From: Ilyomonas sp965247435
Lineage (GTDB): Bacteria > Bacteroidota > Bacteroidia > Chitinophagales > Chitinophagaceae
Direction of reading: 5' to 3'
Length of the DNA stretch: 64,000 bases
NCBI GenBank assembly: GCA_965247435.1
Contig: OZ252019.1
Location: 1,612,001-1,676,000 of the forward strand
Positions within the stretch are counted from its first letter, which is position 1. The number at the start of each line of letters is the position of its first letter. Shown one piece after another: positions 1-7,722 of the stretch. The notes beneath the pieces are model-generated. The model made no database searches. It saw nothing but the letters and a program-made list of their open reading frames with translations, and was not told where the DNA came from. Both the position numbers and the translations under genes were made by a program.

Positions 1-8
1 GTGTTTAA

Positions 9-152
9 AAGGCATGGACTTGCAAAACATGGAGCGTCATGGTTGAAAAAGGAAATTTCTTGTATGCCTTTAATATGACAGACTCCACAGAAGCAGAAGA
101 AGTAGAATTAGAAGCATTCAAATCTTTTGTCCAAAGCATCAAAATAATTTAA
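9..152 (+). CDS. C-terminal remnant of an unrecognised protein
   Basis: An open frame of 47 codons ends at TAA 150-152 and is closed upstream by TAA at 6-8, so it is not an intact gene running in from the left. An internal ATG at 39 would give 37 residues. The C-terminal part (YAFNMTDSTEAEEVELEAF) has coding-like composition. It lies directly before the first attC-like site, where the last gene of a cassette is expected, so I infer the tail of a decayed cassette gene. Function unknown; it could also be a chance frame. Confidence 0.3.
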   Translation, partial: KAWTCKTWSVMVEKGNFLYAFNMTDSTEAEEVELEAFKSFVQSIKII

Positions 153-160
153 ATAGAACA

Positions 161-304
161 GCCTACAGGTAACAGTCGGTTTGGCAAAAGCAGGGCTGAC
201 GAACATAGGTTAAAATTTATACCTTTATTCAACAGCAGTGCAAGCGTAGGCTGACGTAATTCTTTCTTCCTGCCTTCGCCAAGCCTTGGAACGTTGCCTG
301 TAAC
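161..304 (+). other. attC-like recombination site 1
   Basis: Imperfect hairpin with arms 178-194 and 269-285 (14 of 17 positions complementary), flanked outside by ACAGGTAAC (165-173) and GTTGCCTGT (293-301), the R'' and R' box arrangement of integron attC sites. The loop carries two direct GGCTGACG motifs, near 194 and 249. The R' box is perfectly complementary to the R'' box of the next site (ACAGGCAAC, 458-466), as expected for the two ends of one cassette. The cassette between them, roughly 293-648, has no convincing gene. Confidence 0.65.
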
Positions 305-457
305 TTTCGACGGTACGCAGTTGTTACTTATTTTAGCATTAATTTCATAGTTGCTTTGGCTGACGATGCTGCGAGTTGCACTCGGACAGCAAAATGGTTG
401 CGTTGGTTTTATCAGTACAGGTTTTGGCTTTACACTGCTGGACAATTTATAAAGTGT

Positions 458-657
458 ACAGGCAACATGGGGTTTTGTGTCAGCACGGCTGACACAACCT
501 GGGCTTCAACTGCGGTTCGCTATTGAGCTGCAGCTATGGTCAGACGGATCCCAATTGATCAGTAGTTGTAGTTTGCAGCTTTTATCTTATTTTCATCTTC
601 AGTTCAGGCTGACGGAACCTTTAATCGTGCCGCCACAAAGCCTTGAACGTTGTGCGT
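458..657 (+). other. attC-like recombination site 2
   Basis: R''-like box ACAGGCAAC (458-466), left arm 471-486, right arm 627-642 (13 of 16 complementary), R'-like box GTTGTGCGT (649-657). The loop again carries GGCTGAC near 487 and GGCTGACGGAA near 607. The R' box is a perfect reverse complement of the R'' box of site 3 (ACGCACAAC, 1077-1085), tying the ends of the cassette that holds the gene at 692-1048. At about 200 bp it is long for an attC. Confidence 0.65.
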
Positions 658-691
658 TATTTGACAATCGGACTTACAAAACATTAGAAAA

Positions 692-1048
692 TTGAAAACC
701 TATAAGTTTATAAAGCGTGGAAACGACTGGTACATTGACTTGCCAGAATATCTTGAGCAAGGCGGTAGTATTGGAGACCTTCAAATGATTGATGGTGCAG
801 ACAAAATGCTTGACATGATGGCTGCCAATGAAAGCTCTATTGTTTTAAGTATTTCAAAAGAGCCGTTTGATAAAGCTGATAAACTTGTTTTAACTGAAAA
901 ATGTGACCCATTTATTGGTGGTGGGAATTACTTAATGAAAGTATACCAAGGACAAGAAATTAATCGAACAATGTGGTTATGTCAAGTTACTGAATTTGTA
1001 TTTGGAGAAATCCCTGAACAGATTTTTGTAAGACAAGAAAAATCTTAA
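692..1048 (+). CDS. Cassette-borne protein, possibly DUF6717-like
   Basis: 118 residues from a TTG start; no ATG lies near the beginning, and the first residues MKTYKFIKRGNDWYIDLP look like a true N-terminus. It is cytosolic, with no signal peptide or membrane segment. The pattern of an early W-Y aromatic pair and a late W-L-C near the C-terminus recalls the uncharacterised DUF6717 family; this is a tentative reading by eye. The gene fills a cassette between attC-like sites 2 and 3, starting about 35 bp after the R' box, so it was probably acquired as a cassette. Function unknown. Confidence 0.7.
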   Translation: MKTYKFIKRGNDWYIDLPEYLEQGGSIGDLQMIDGADKMLDMMAANESSIVLSISKEPFDKADKLVLTEKCDPFIGGGNYLMKVYQGQEINRTMWLCQVTEFVFGEIPEQIFVRQEKS

Positions 1049-1076
1049 ATTATTAAGGAGCAACTTGACGGAAACA

Positions 1077-1279
1077 ACGCACAACAAGAGTATTGCCAAT
1101 AGTGGGGCTGGACGTTGTGGCAATCGGCTTTTGTTCGCTATTGGGCTTTGGTTCTGGCTGGACGTTGGCTATTTAGCTTTTAGTTTTTATCTTCAACTTT
1201 TAAAACAGTATTGAACTTTGGTTGCCGGGCGGGAGTTTTTCAATTCCCCACCATCGGCAATACTGAATCCGTTGCCTGC
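1077..1279 (+). other. attC-like recombination site 3
   Basis: The clearest hairpin of the series. R'' box ACGCACAAC (1077-1085), left arm 1089-1107 and right arm 1246-1264 match at 17 of 19 positions, and R' box GTTGCCTGC is at 1271-1279. Two GGCTGGACGTTG motifs lie as direct repeats in the ~140-nt loop. The R' box pairs 8/10 with the R'' box of site 4 at 3469-3478, across a cassette enlarged by the IS3 element. Confidence 0.7.
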
Positions 1280-1341
1280 AACTTTTGACAATCTCACGTC
1301 CTAAAATAGGTTGACCAAAAATTCAACAACTATTGGTCAAC

Positions 1342-1725
1342 ATGAGCACACAGAAAACAAAGCCTTGTCCAAAAAGAAGCGGCAAACAAGTCAGCTTCGA
1401 CTTCAAACTTTCCGTCATTGACGAAATCAGCAATGGTCTTATCAGTGCAAACTATGCTTCAAAAAAGTACAATATTTCAAGAAGCACCATTGCTTACTGG
1501 ATGAAAAAATTATCTTCCTGTTTACAAACAAAAAAAGGCATGAGCAAGAATGATGAAATCAAAAAGCTTAAAGAGCGCATTGAAGAACTTGAGTTCATTA
1601 AAGAATTTCAGCAGGATATGATTGTGGAGTTTGAAAAGGTTACCGGCGAGGAACTTTCAAAAAAGTTTTTACCCGAACACTTAGCACAAGAGATACAGCG
1701 CAAGAAGAAAAAGCTTACAAAGTAA
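1342..1725 (+). CDS. IS3-family transposase OrfA
   Basis: 127 residues from ATG 1342 (a TTG three codons earlier, at 1333, is possible). The N-terminal half is a helix-turn-helix domain (NYASKKYNISRSTIAYWMKK), followed by a coiled coil rich in K and E (about residues 70-105), the usual DNA-binding and leucine-zipper layout of OrfA. The frame ends at 1725 while the orfB frame (-1) is already open through this stretch. An A-rich run at 1707-1713 (GAAAAAG) is a candidate, though not canonical, slippage site for making the OrfAB fusion. Confidence 0.85.
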   Translation: MSTQKTKPCPKRSGKQVSFDFKLSVIDEISNGLISANYASKKYNISRSTIAYWMKKLSSCLQTKKGMSKNDEIKKLKERIEELEFIKEFQQDMIVEFEKVTGEELSKKFLPEHLAQEIQRKKKKLTK

Positions 1726-1739
1726 AATGGCTGTATGAA

Positions 1740-2645
1740 GTGTTCGGGATAACAAAACAGGCTTATTACAAAAGAATTAAAACCGCTAAACAAAAAGAAA
1801 TGCAGGCAGAGCAGATTAAGAAAATAATTGAGCCTATCCGCAAGCGAATGCCTCGGTACGGAACAAAAAAACTGCATCTTGATATTAAAGATGACCTTAA
1901 AAATGTAAGTATTAAAATGGGCAGGGATGCTTTTTTTACCTTTGCCAGGCATCACCGTTTGCTCGTTCCCAGAACAAAGCGGTGCTTTATTACTACCGAT
2001 TCAAAACACTTTTTTTACACCTCGCCCAATCTTATTAAAAGCCTTGTTCCCACTCATTCCGAGCAGGTCTTTGTAAACGATATTACGTATGTAAAACTGC
2101 AGGACGGCTATGTTTACGTTGCATTGGTTACTGACCTGTATTCAAAAAAAGTGATGGGTTATAAATTGGATGATAACATGAAAACACAACTCGTTAAAGA
2201 TGCACTGCAGATGGCACTGAATAATTGCGAACATAACCGGGAAACAATCATTCATCACAGCGACAGGGGCATCCAGTATTGCTGTCCTGACTACAGTGAG
2301 TTTGCTCAAAGCAATAGAATGATTTTAAGCACCACAGAAAAATACGACCCGTATGAGAATGCTGTTGCCGAACGCATCAACGGTATACTAAAATATGAGT
2401 TTGGATTAATCAAAACCATTCCTTCCATTGATATTGCAAATAAAATGCTTACGCAGGCAGTGGAGATTTACAACAGGGAAAGAAGGCATTACTCTCTTGA
2501 AATGCAGACACCTGACTTTGCGCATACACATCAAAAGCATAAGTATAAAAGCTATAAAAAGCAATTGCTGAACAACGAACAAAAGATGAACATAAGTACT
2601 GCAGCTTTATCCACAAACGGCGAACGAAAATCATCCAAAAATTGA
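1740..2645 (+). CDS. IS3-family transposase OrfB (DDE integrase)
   Basis: About 301 residues from the GTG at 1740. The same frame is open upstream through the end of orfA, so the product is normally made by -1 frameshifting rather than from an independent start. The catalytic DDE triad is visible in FVNDITYV, HHSDRGIQY and YENAVAERINGILK, followed by the conserved YNRERRHYSL segment. The N-terminal part holds the HTH_21-like region (KKIIEPIRKRMPRYGTKKLH). No stop or frameshift interrupts it, so the copy may be active. Confidence 0.88.
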   Translation: MFGITKQAYYKRIKTAKQKEMQAEQIKKIIEPIRKRMPRYGTKKLHLDIKDDLKNVSIKMGRDAFFTFARHHRLLVPRTKRCFITTDSKHFFYTSPNLIKSLVPTHSEQVFVNDITYVKLQDGYVYVALVTDLYSKKVMGYKLDDNMKTQLVKDALQMALNNCEHNRETIIHHSDRGIQYCCPDYSEFAQSNRMILSTTEKYDPYENAVAERINGILKYEFGLIKTIPSIDIANKMLTQAVEIYNRERRHYSLEMQTPDFAHTHQKHKYKSYKKQLLNNEQKMNISTAALSTNGERKSSKN

Positions 2646-2741
2646 AGAGAGCCGTTTAGTGGATAAAGTATTTGAAAAACGAAAGCCGATAAAAACAATC
2701 CCATAATTTTGAGCATACTTAACCATATTTCTTAACCAAAA

Positions 2742-3464
2742 ATGGTCAACCTATTTCAGGACAAGACACGAATTTCCATAATATACATTTCTTTGTTGAC
2801 AATATTTCTAGTTGTAAGCTGCAATGAGGAATCAAAAAGAATCGAAAATCATACTTCGACAGGAAAACTTGTTTCACTTGACCATACAGATACAAATCTT
2901 TGTTGTGGCAGACCTTACGACACGACTTTGCAAAGTGGATGGTCAATTCAATATTTAGTAAAGGATGACTCGACTAAATACAGAGACGTTTACATCAAGT
3001 GGATGAAAGATGGCAAATCCGGACTGTATTACGGGCAATACCTTTTAAGTTTCAGAACTTACTTTGTTCCTGAGCTGGCCGGGGAAAATGACAGATACAT
3101 CTTTATGGCACACGGCTGTGCAACAAGCTGTGCAGGACTTTTAGTTTTTTCAAAAGATAAATTAATTGAAAGAGATTTTTCTCATATCAAAGCTTATAAC
3201 ATTGCCGCAAACAAAGTGGTGTGGTTGCCAGACGATGATTTTGCCAATGTTGAAGGAGGATTTAAAGTAACTATATCCGACTTAACCAATAGTAAGGATA
3301 CGACTTTAGCTTTTAGCAACTTAGCTTTAGGTTCATACCAAGAGGGCTATATTGACACTGTGATATTTTCAAAAGGTCTAACTAAAATTAAGTGCACACT
3401 CTTAGACAAAAATGATGATACAAGACAAAGACAAATTGTAGAAACCAAAGCAGTGAAACAATAA
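2742..3464 (+). CDS. Cassette-borne lipoprotein with IS-derived start
   Basis: 240 residues, no recognised family. A lipoprotein signal is clear: KTRISIIYISLLTIFLVVSC with lipobox V-V-S-C around residue 27. The present ATG at 2742 and the next six codons lie inside the right inverted repeat of the IS3 element, so insertion removed the native start and supplied a new one; the signal peptide itself begins just outside the element. A Cys pair (residues ~51-52) and a CATSC segment suggest disulfides in the periplasm. Followed directly by attC-like site 4. Expression is uncertain. Confidence 0.65.
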   Translation: MVNLFQDKTRISIIYISLLTIFLVVSCNEESKRIENHTSTGKLVSLDHTDTNLCCGRPYDTTLQSGWSIQYLVKDDSTKYRDVYIKWMKDGKSGLYYGQYLLSFRTYFVPELAGENDRYIFMAHGCATSCAGLLVFSKDKLIERDFSHIKAYNIAANKVVWLPDDDFANVEGGFKVTISDLTNSKDTTLAFSNLALGSYQEGYIDTVIFSKGLTKIKCTLLDKNDDTRQRQIVETKAVKQ

Positions 3465-3468
3465 AAAC

Positions 3469-3606
3469 TGCACACAACATATGCTTGCTGCCATAGCGGC
3501 TGACCCAAGTCAGTCAGCAGCAGTTTTCTTTTCATCTTTCTCTCTACATTTGAGCTGACGGAATGCTAAGCCCGCTACGATTAGCAAGCAGCGAGCCGTT
3601 ACCTGC
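3469..3606 (+). other. attC-like recombination site 4
   Basis: R''-like TGCACACAAC (3469-3478); left arm 3482-3499 pairs with right arm 3572-3590, sharing TGCTTGCT and TAGCGG blocks with one bulge; R' box GTTACCTGC (3598-3606). The loop carries GGCTGAC near 3498 and GCTGACGGAA near 3554. R' matches the R'' of site 5 (GCATGTAAC, 4246-4254) at 8/9. The next gene starts 9 bp after the R' box. Confidence 0.65.
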
Positions 3607-3614
3607 TATTTTAA

Positions 3615-4253
3615 ATGATGACTCCATCCACAGATATAGAGAAACTGTTATTCAGCGGTTCGGTTGAAAAGATTCAATTTGCAGAGTTGGTATCTGACTT
3701 TACTGATATTTTAAGCTTTGTCAATTATGGAGACTTTGGTGAGATACACAGGCTAAATACGCCTGGACCGATTTATACAACTTATACCGATAATTGTGGT
3801 ACGGGGCAAGTCGAGGCAATGAATAACGTAGGTAGCGACGATAACTGGCGTGAAATAATCTTTAAACAACCATTCACGAGACAAGAATTAAGAGAGACAT
3901 TAAGCGCAGCTTATGTTGACCCGTTTGGCGAATACTATTTTGACGGAAATCAAAACTGGACAAAAGAGTTGATTAATGATTGGTGGCTGGAAATTGAAGA
4001 ACGGGTTGCTTACGTTTGTGACCGATATGAGGAGGAGTTGACCGCTCCTGCCGAGCCTCAATTTGGACGGAGACCAATACCTGAAAACTATAAAAACTGG
4101 TTGGACTTTTACCAAAATGGTCTCAAAAAATATCTTGAATGGTATATTTCGAAAATTTGTAATCAACAAACGATTTTAAGAGACATCAACGTTGACTGGA
4201 CAAGAAAAAACAGATTGGACGATGTCCTTAAGTCAAAGAAAAACGGCATGTAA
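3615..4253 (+). CDS. Unrecognised cassette protein
   Basis: 212 residues, cytosolic, no signal peptide or membrane segment, rich in aromatic residues and acidic overall. Two adjacent methionines (3615, 3618) are possible starts. Recognisable stretches are NCGTGQVEAMNNVGSDDNW and FTRQELRETLSAAYVDPFGEYYFDGN, which look conserved but which I cannot assign to a named family. The stop codon overlaps the R'' box of attC-like site 5, so the reading frame runs to the very end of its cassette, as in many integron cassettes. Confidence 0.72.
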   Translation: MMTPSTDIEKLLFSGSVEKIQFAELVSDFTDILSFVNYGDFGEIHRLNTPGPIYTTYTDNCGTGQVEAMNNVGSDDNWREIIFKQPFTRQELRETLSAAYVDPFGEYYFDGNQNWTKELINDWWLEIEERVAYVCDRYEEELTAPAEPQFGRRPIPENYKNWLDFYQNGLKKYLEWYISKICNQQTILRDINVDWTRKNRLDDVLKSKKNGM

Positions 4254-4381
4254 CAGTGTGTTTATAAAATTGTGGCGGGACGTTGAGTATTCAACTTTAA
4301 ATCGCTATTTTGCTTTTGTGGTTAATTGAAACTAACGTATTTCAAATGCCACAACTTCATAAACACTTTAACGTTGGCTGT
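4246..4381 (+). other. attC-like recombination site 5
   Basis: R'' box GCATGTAAC (4246-4254, overlapping the preceding stop codon); left arm 4257-4276 and right arm 4348-4366 share GTGTTTAT-AA-TTGTGGC with two mismatches; R' box GTTGGCTGT (4373-4381). R' pairs 8/9 with the isolated R''-like box GCAGCCAAC at 5449-5457, which closes the next cassette. The loop holds GGGACGTTG rather than GGCTGACG. Confidence 0.65.
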
Positions 4382-4455
4382 AATAGTAGAGCCACACATA
4401 AGCAATATGAAAAAATAAATTTTTACTGCCATTTTTAGCGACCAATATTTCAACC

Positions 4456-4850
4456 ATGAAAATAGAACATATAGCCATTTGGACAGCGGATTTACAAGCA
4501 GCAAAAGAATTTTACACCAGGTATTTCAATATGACCTGCGGTGAAAAATATACAAATAGTCAAAAGCATTTTTCCTCCTACTTTCTTTCTTTTGAGGATA
4601 GCTCCACAAGAATTGAATTAATGCAACGCCCTGACATTTTGAAGCCTGATGATAAAAAGGGATTTACAAATGGGCTAACGCATTTTGCTATCTCAGTTGG
4701 AAGTAAAGAATTAGTTGACTCACTTACTGAAAAACTAAGAGCAAACAATTTTATAATATAATACAAGGAGAGCCAAGAACAACAGGAGATGGATATTATG
4801 AAAGTGTTGTTTTAGATCCGGAAGGAAATCTAATTGAAATCACGGAATAA
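4456..4850 (+). pseudogene. Frameshifted VOC (glyoxalase-like) protein
   Basis: The first 101 codons read as a VOC-superfamily beta-alpha-beta-beta-beta protein (MKIEHIAIWTADLQAAKEFY with the metal-binding His in the first strand, then FTNGLTHFAISV). The frame stops at TAA 4759-4761 within an ATAATATAATA tract. The missing C-terminal strand continues in another frame to TAA at 4848-4850 and contains GYYESVVLDPEGNLIEI, including the expected metal-ligand Glu. A 1-base loss or 2-base gain in the AT repeat explains this. A sequencing error cannot be excluded. It lies in the same cassette as an intact VOC gene. Confidence 0.75.
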
Positions 4851-4934
4851 TAAGAACTACATTGAACAACATAACCTTTGCTCAATTTTTAAGATACCTG
4901 ACCTTCATTTTTTAGCCTTACCTAAATTAGCAAT

Positions 4935-5321
4935 ATGAACATGGACCACTGTGGCTTTCAGGTTAAAAACCTGGATGCAGCGATTAATTTTTATACAGAA
5001 AAACTTTTATTCAAATTAGATTTTAGAGCTATTAATGAAGAAGAACAGGAGGAATATGCCTTTTTATCATTAGGAAAAGCAAGACTGGAGTTAATCCAGG
5101 ATCTGTTAAATCCTTATGAGATTCCTGCTATAAAAAAACCGTATTGCCCTCATTTTTGCATTGAAATTGATGACATGACAAAAGCAATTGCCGGCTTACA
5201 AACGATGAATATAAGAGTTGTGAAAGGGCCGCTGAAAATTGACAATGAGGAAACGTGGATTTATTTTGCTGATGAAGATAATAATGTGATAGAGTATATT
5301 CAATGGTTTAATAAAAAATAG
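4935..5321 (+). CDS. VOC-family (glyoxalase/bleomycin-resistance-like) protein
   Basis: 128 residues covering one complete VOC module: MDHCGFQVKNLDAAINFYTEKL (His in strand 1), YAFLSLGKARLELIQ, PHFCIEIDDMTKAI, and a final strand ETWIYFADEDNNVIEYIQW with the typical Glu ligand. The family includes metal-dependent lyases, dioxygenases and drug-binding proteins that act as dimers; nothing here fixes the substrate. It is 85 bp downstream of the broken VOC gene, with which it shares little beyond the fold. Both lie between attC-like site 5 and an R''-like box at 5449. Confidence 0.85.
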   Translation: MNMDHCGFQVKNLDAAINFYTEKLLFKLDFRAINEEEQEEYAFLSLGKARLELIQDLLNPYEIPAIKKPYCPHFCIEIDDMTKAIAGLQTMNIRVVKGPLKIDNEETWIYFADEDNNVIEYIQWFNKK

Positions 5322-5632
5322 AACTTCAAAAGTATTTGCAATAACAGATACGCCTGCCGGACACTACTACAGCCAATATAAGGCTTGGCAATTGTAGAAT
5401 ATATTGTTTCATAAAATCGGGACAACAAATAAAAGAACAAGAAGGGCAGCAGCCAACAGCGTATTGGCAAACCGGTAGGCCCAAGTATATAGAAACACTA
5501 TAAACATATATTATCAACAAATTAGATAAACAATCTAATATTGGATTACCTAAAGACCTATTCCTTTTAACGTGGTGGAGCGTACGAAGAGCACTTAAAA
5601 GCAGTACAACCCGGACAGGATGAATTAAAAGA
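5322..5632. other. Gap with an isolated half attC-like site
   Basis: No gene. GCAGCCAAC at 5449-5457 followed by GCGTATTGGCAAACCGG has the form of an R'' box plus left arm and pairs 8/9 with the R' box at 4373-4381. I find no matching right arm or R' box before the next gene, so the cassette array seems to break here, by deletion or insertion. Confidence 0.45.
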
Positions 5633-6754
5633 ATGAACAATAGCATACCTGGCACAAAGCCGCATTACCAGATATTAGACGGGCTTCGGGGCGTAGCATC
5701 CGTAATGGTAGTTGCTTTTCATATTTTGGAAGCCCATGCAACCAGCCATCTCGACCAGGTTATCAATCATGGTTATCTGGCAGTGGACTTTTTCTTTTTG
5801 CTTTCCGGTTTTGTTATCGGCTATGCGTACGATGAACGCTGGAGCACCATGAAGCCAAAAGACTTTTTTAAACTTCGCCTGGTAAGGTTGCAGCCAATGG
5901 TGGTGATGGGTATGCTAATCGGTGCCGGGTGCTTTTATTTCCAAAACTCTGCGCTCTGGCCGGCCATACACCAGGTGCCCGTTGTTACAATGCTGCTGGT
6001 AATGCTCATTGGGTTTACACTCCTCCCCGTGCCTCCGTCTATGGACATACGCGGCTGGCAGGAAATGCACCCGCTGAATGGTCCGGGCTGGTCTTTGTTC
6101 TTTGAATACATCGCGAATATTTTGTACGCTATCGGTATTAGAAAATTATCGAAGACCGCACTATCGGTTTTGGTATTTGTGGCAGGCTGTGCATTGGTAC
6201 AGCTTGCAGTAACCAGCAGTGCCGGGGATATAATTGGCGGCTGGTCGGTAACTGCCGAACAACTGCGCATCGGTTTTACCCGGGTGATGTATCCTTTTTT
6301 TGCCGGCTTACTGCTCTTCCGCATAGGAAAAATTACCTATGTAAAAAATGCATTCTTTTGGTGCAGCTTGTTGCTCATCATTGTTTTTTCTGTACCAAGG
6401 GTAGGCGGTAGCCAACACTTATGGATAAATGGTTTGTACGACTCGCTTACGATTATTATTCTTTTTCCATTGGTTGTATATGCAGGTGCCTGTGGAAAGA
6501 TAGCAGGAAAGCGATCGGCACAGGTATGCAAATTCTTAGGCGATATTTCTTACCCGCTTTATATGACACATTATCCACTCATCTACATTTATACAGGATG
6601 GGTAAGCGATCGTAAACCCACACTTGAACAGGCATTGCCTTTTGCCTTGCTCACTTTTGCAGTTAGTTGTTTACTTGCCTACGCCTGCTTTAAATGGTAT
6701 GATGAACCAGTAAGAAAATGGTTGAAAAATAAAATATTGCTGAAGAAGACGTGA
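5633..6754 (+). CDS. Acyltransferase family 3 (OafA/YrhL-like) membrane protein
   Basis: 373 residues with about ten hydrophobic segments. The N-terminus carries the family signature: LDGLRGVASVMVVAFHILE with the catalytic-type His, then GYLAVDFFFLLSGFVIGYAYDERW. Proteins of this family move acyl groups, usually acetyl, across the inner membrane onto surface glycans; they lack the extra periplasmic SGNH domain when, as here, they are ~370 residues long. The target is not evident from the neighbours; the polysaccharide locus at 30-40 kb is a possible partner by inference only. Confidence 0.88.
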   Translation: MNNSIPGTKPHYQILDGLRGVASVMVVAFHILEAHATSHLDQVINHGYLAVDFFFLLSGFVIGYAYDERWSTMKPKDFFKLRLVRLQPMVVMGMLIGAGCFYFQNSALWPAIHQVPVVTMLLVMLIGFTLLPVPPSMDIRGWQEMHPLNGPGWSLFFEYIANILYAIGIRKLSKTALSVLVFVAGCALVQLAVTSSAGDIIGGWSVTAEQLRIGFTRVMYPFFAGLLLFRIGKITYVKNAFFWCSLLLIIVFSVPRVGGSQHLWINGLYDSLTIIILFPLVVYAGACGKIAGKRSAQVCKFLGDISYPLYMTHYPLIYIYTGWVSDRKPTLEQALPFALLTFAVSCLLAYACFKWYDEPVRKWLKNKILLKKT

Positions 6755-6872
6755 TGGTCTTGATAAATGAATTTCCCGCACGTATTAATGTTCTTCACCA
6801 ACAGGATAGCATAGAAAACGTTGGCAGTGAAAAACAGGGGCAAAGGCCAAAAGAAGTGCCGATATTTGACAA

Positions 6873-7250
6873 ATGCTTTTACAACATGTATTTAAAAACA
6901 GGGAGAAGCGAAAGCGTTTTGCACATATCGGTGCAGGAGTTGTAATTTTAATTCATTCGTATGATAAATATATAAGCGGGCATGAAGGGTATATACCATT
7001 TGCTGTTGCAGGGTTTATATTCGTAGCACTTGCATTATTTCATCCGGTAATAGAAAATAAGATACCCTGGATTGATGGAGTATTCTTTGTAATAGAAGGT
7101 ATTTTATCTTTAGTAGTGGCTTACGACGCCTTAGAGGTGGGAAAGAAAGCGATACCTGTTGCCTATCTTCTTTTAGCACTTTTTCAGTTTTTTATGGCAT
7201 TCAGAAAAAGTAAAAAAGGAATGGAACACCATAAATTAAACGCTAAATAA
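6873..7250 (+). CDS. Small multi-spanning membrane protein
   Basis: 125 residues with four predicted membrane helices (about residues 18-30, 40-58, 66-85 and 92-110) and a basic C-terminal tail. No recognised family. The ATG at 6873 gives a basic N-terminus before the first helix, consistent with the positive-inside rule. The next gene follows after 5 bp on the same strand, suggesting co-transcription. Confidence 0.68.
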   Translation: MLLQHVFKNREKRKRFAHIGAGVVILIHSYDKYISGHEGYIPFAVAGFIFVALALFHPVIENKIPWIDGVFFVIEGILSLVVAYDALEVGKKAIPVAYLLLALFQFFMAFRKSKKGMEHHKLNAK

Positions 7251-7255
7251 CTTGC

Positions 7256-7438
7256 ATGGAAAAGAAAAGAAGAATTATAATTGCTGTTTTGCTCTTAGTG
7301 TCTATTGTAAATTTTAGCAGAATAACAGGGAATGACAATATCCGGATAGTTCAGTTTATATCAATTTTTGTAATTGGCGCCCTGGCGGCACTATTACTTA
7401 ATGAGTTTGTTAATTTATTCAAAGCAAAGAGACAATAG
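7256..7438 (+). CDS. Small two-helix membrane protein
   Basis: 60 residues: basic start MEKKRR, hydrophobic helix 7-20, a short polar loop, second helix about 31-50, basic tail. No family recognised. It begins 5 bp after the preceding membrane-protein gene, so the two probably form a transcription unit. Could be a subunit or modulator of its neighbour; this is inference from position only. Confidence 0.6.
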   Translation: MEKKRRIIIAVLLLVSIVNFSRITGNDNIRIVQFISIFVIGALAALLLNEFVNLFKAKRQ

Positions 7439-7572
7439 TTGAAATTCGACCGGGATTAAAATTACCGCTAACAATAGGGTTGAAAATCTGCTGACTAATA
7501 TCAGCGATAGTTTCAGCCCGGCAGCACCTGTTTAATTAATCTTTATTATCTTCCATATTCACGAGCGCATTG

Positions 7573-7610
7573 ACCTCACCCTAAATCCCTCTCCCGGGGA
7601 GCGGGACTTT
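7573..7610. repeat. CTCACCCTAAATCCCTCTCCC-type short repeat
   Basis: A G/C-rich stretch in AT-rich surroundings with an internal inverted pair (TCTCCCGGGGAG) ending GCGGGACTTT. It resembles a short interspersed repeat that I know from many unrelated bacterial genomes. It directly abuts the inverted-repeat element at 7612. Assignment by eye only. Confidence 0.4.
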
Positions 7611-7611
7611 C

Positions 7612-7722
7612 CCGCCGGCGTTGGTATTCTTCACCAACATCAGATATAGTTTCTCATAAAATAAAATCATTCCATCATTTCACAATATTGCTGGTGAAGA
7701 ACACAAACATGGCGAAGGAGCG
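7612..7722. repeat. Inverted-repeat element, copy 1
   Basis: Left end CCGCCGGCGTTGGTATTC followed by TTCACCAACA; right end GCTGGTGAAGAACAC followed by GGCGAAGGAGCG. The two ends are imperfect reverse complements around an AT-rich centre. Same family as the copies at 12461, 12907 and 14303, but more diverged at the right end. Confidence 0.6.

Larger units (their letters stand above)
1297..2763 (+). mobile_element. IS3-family insertion sequence
   Basis: A ~1.47-kb element carrying orfA and orfB of the IS3 type. Terminal inverted repeats lie at 1298-1317 and 2743-2762 (19 of 20 matching, core AATAGGTTGACC); the right end closes with ACA, the left has C where T is expected. I see no convincing target duplication. 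It inserted about 18 bp after the R' box of attC-like site 3, at the head of the cassette gene now starting at 2742, and its right end provides that gene's present start codon. Confidence 0.85.

Noticed and set aside
149..445. 98-codon - strand open frame
   Set aside because: It runs across attC-like site 1 and its loop, has cassette-site composition rather than coding composition, and opposes the direction of all cassette genes.
477..695. 72-codon + strand open frame
   Set aside because: It lies almost wholly inside attC-like site 2 and overlaps the start of the gene at 692.
1333..1341. TTG start for the IS3 orfA
   Set aside because: It lies next to the inverted repeat; ATG 1342 gives a normal OrfA N-terminus, although the longer form cannot be excluded.
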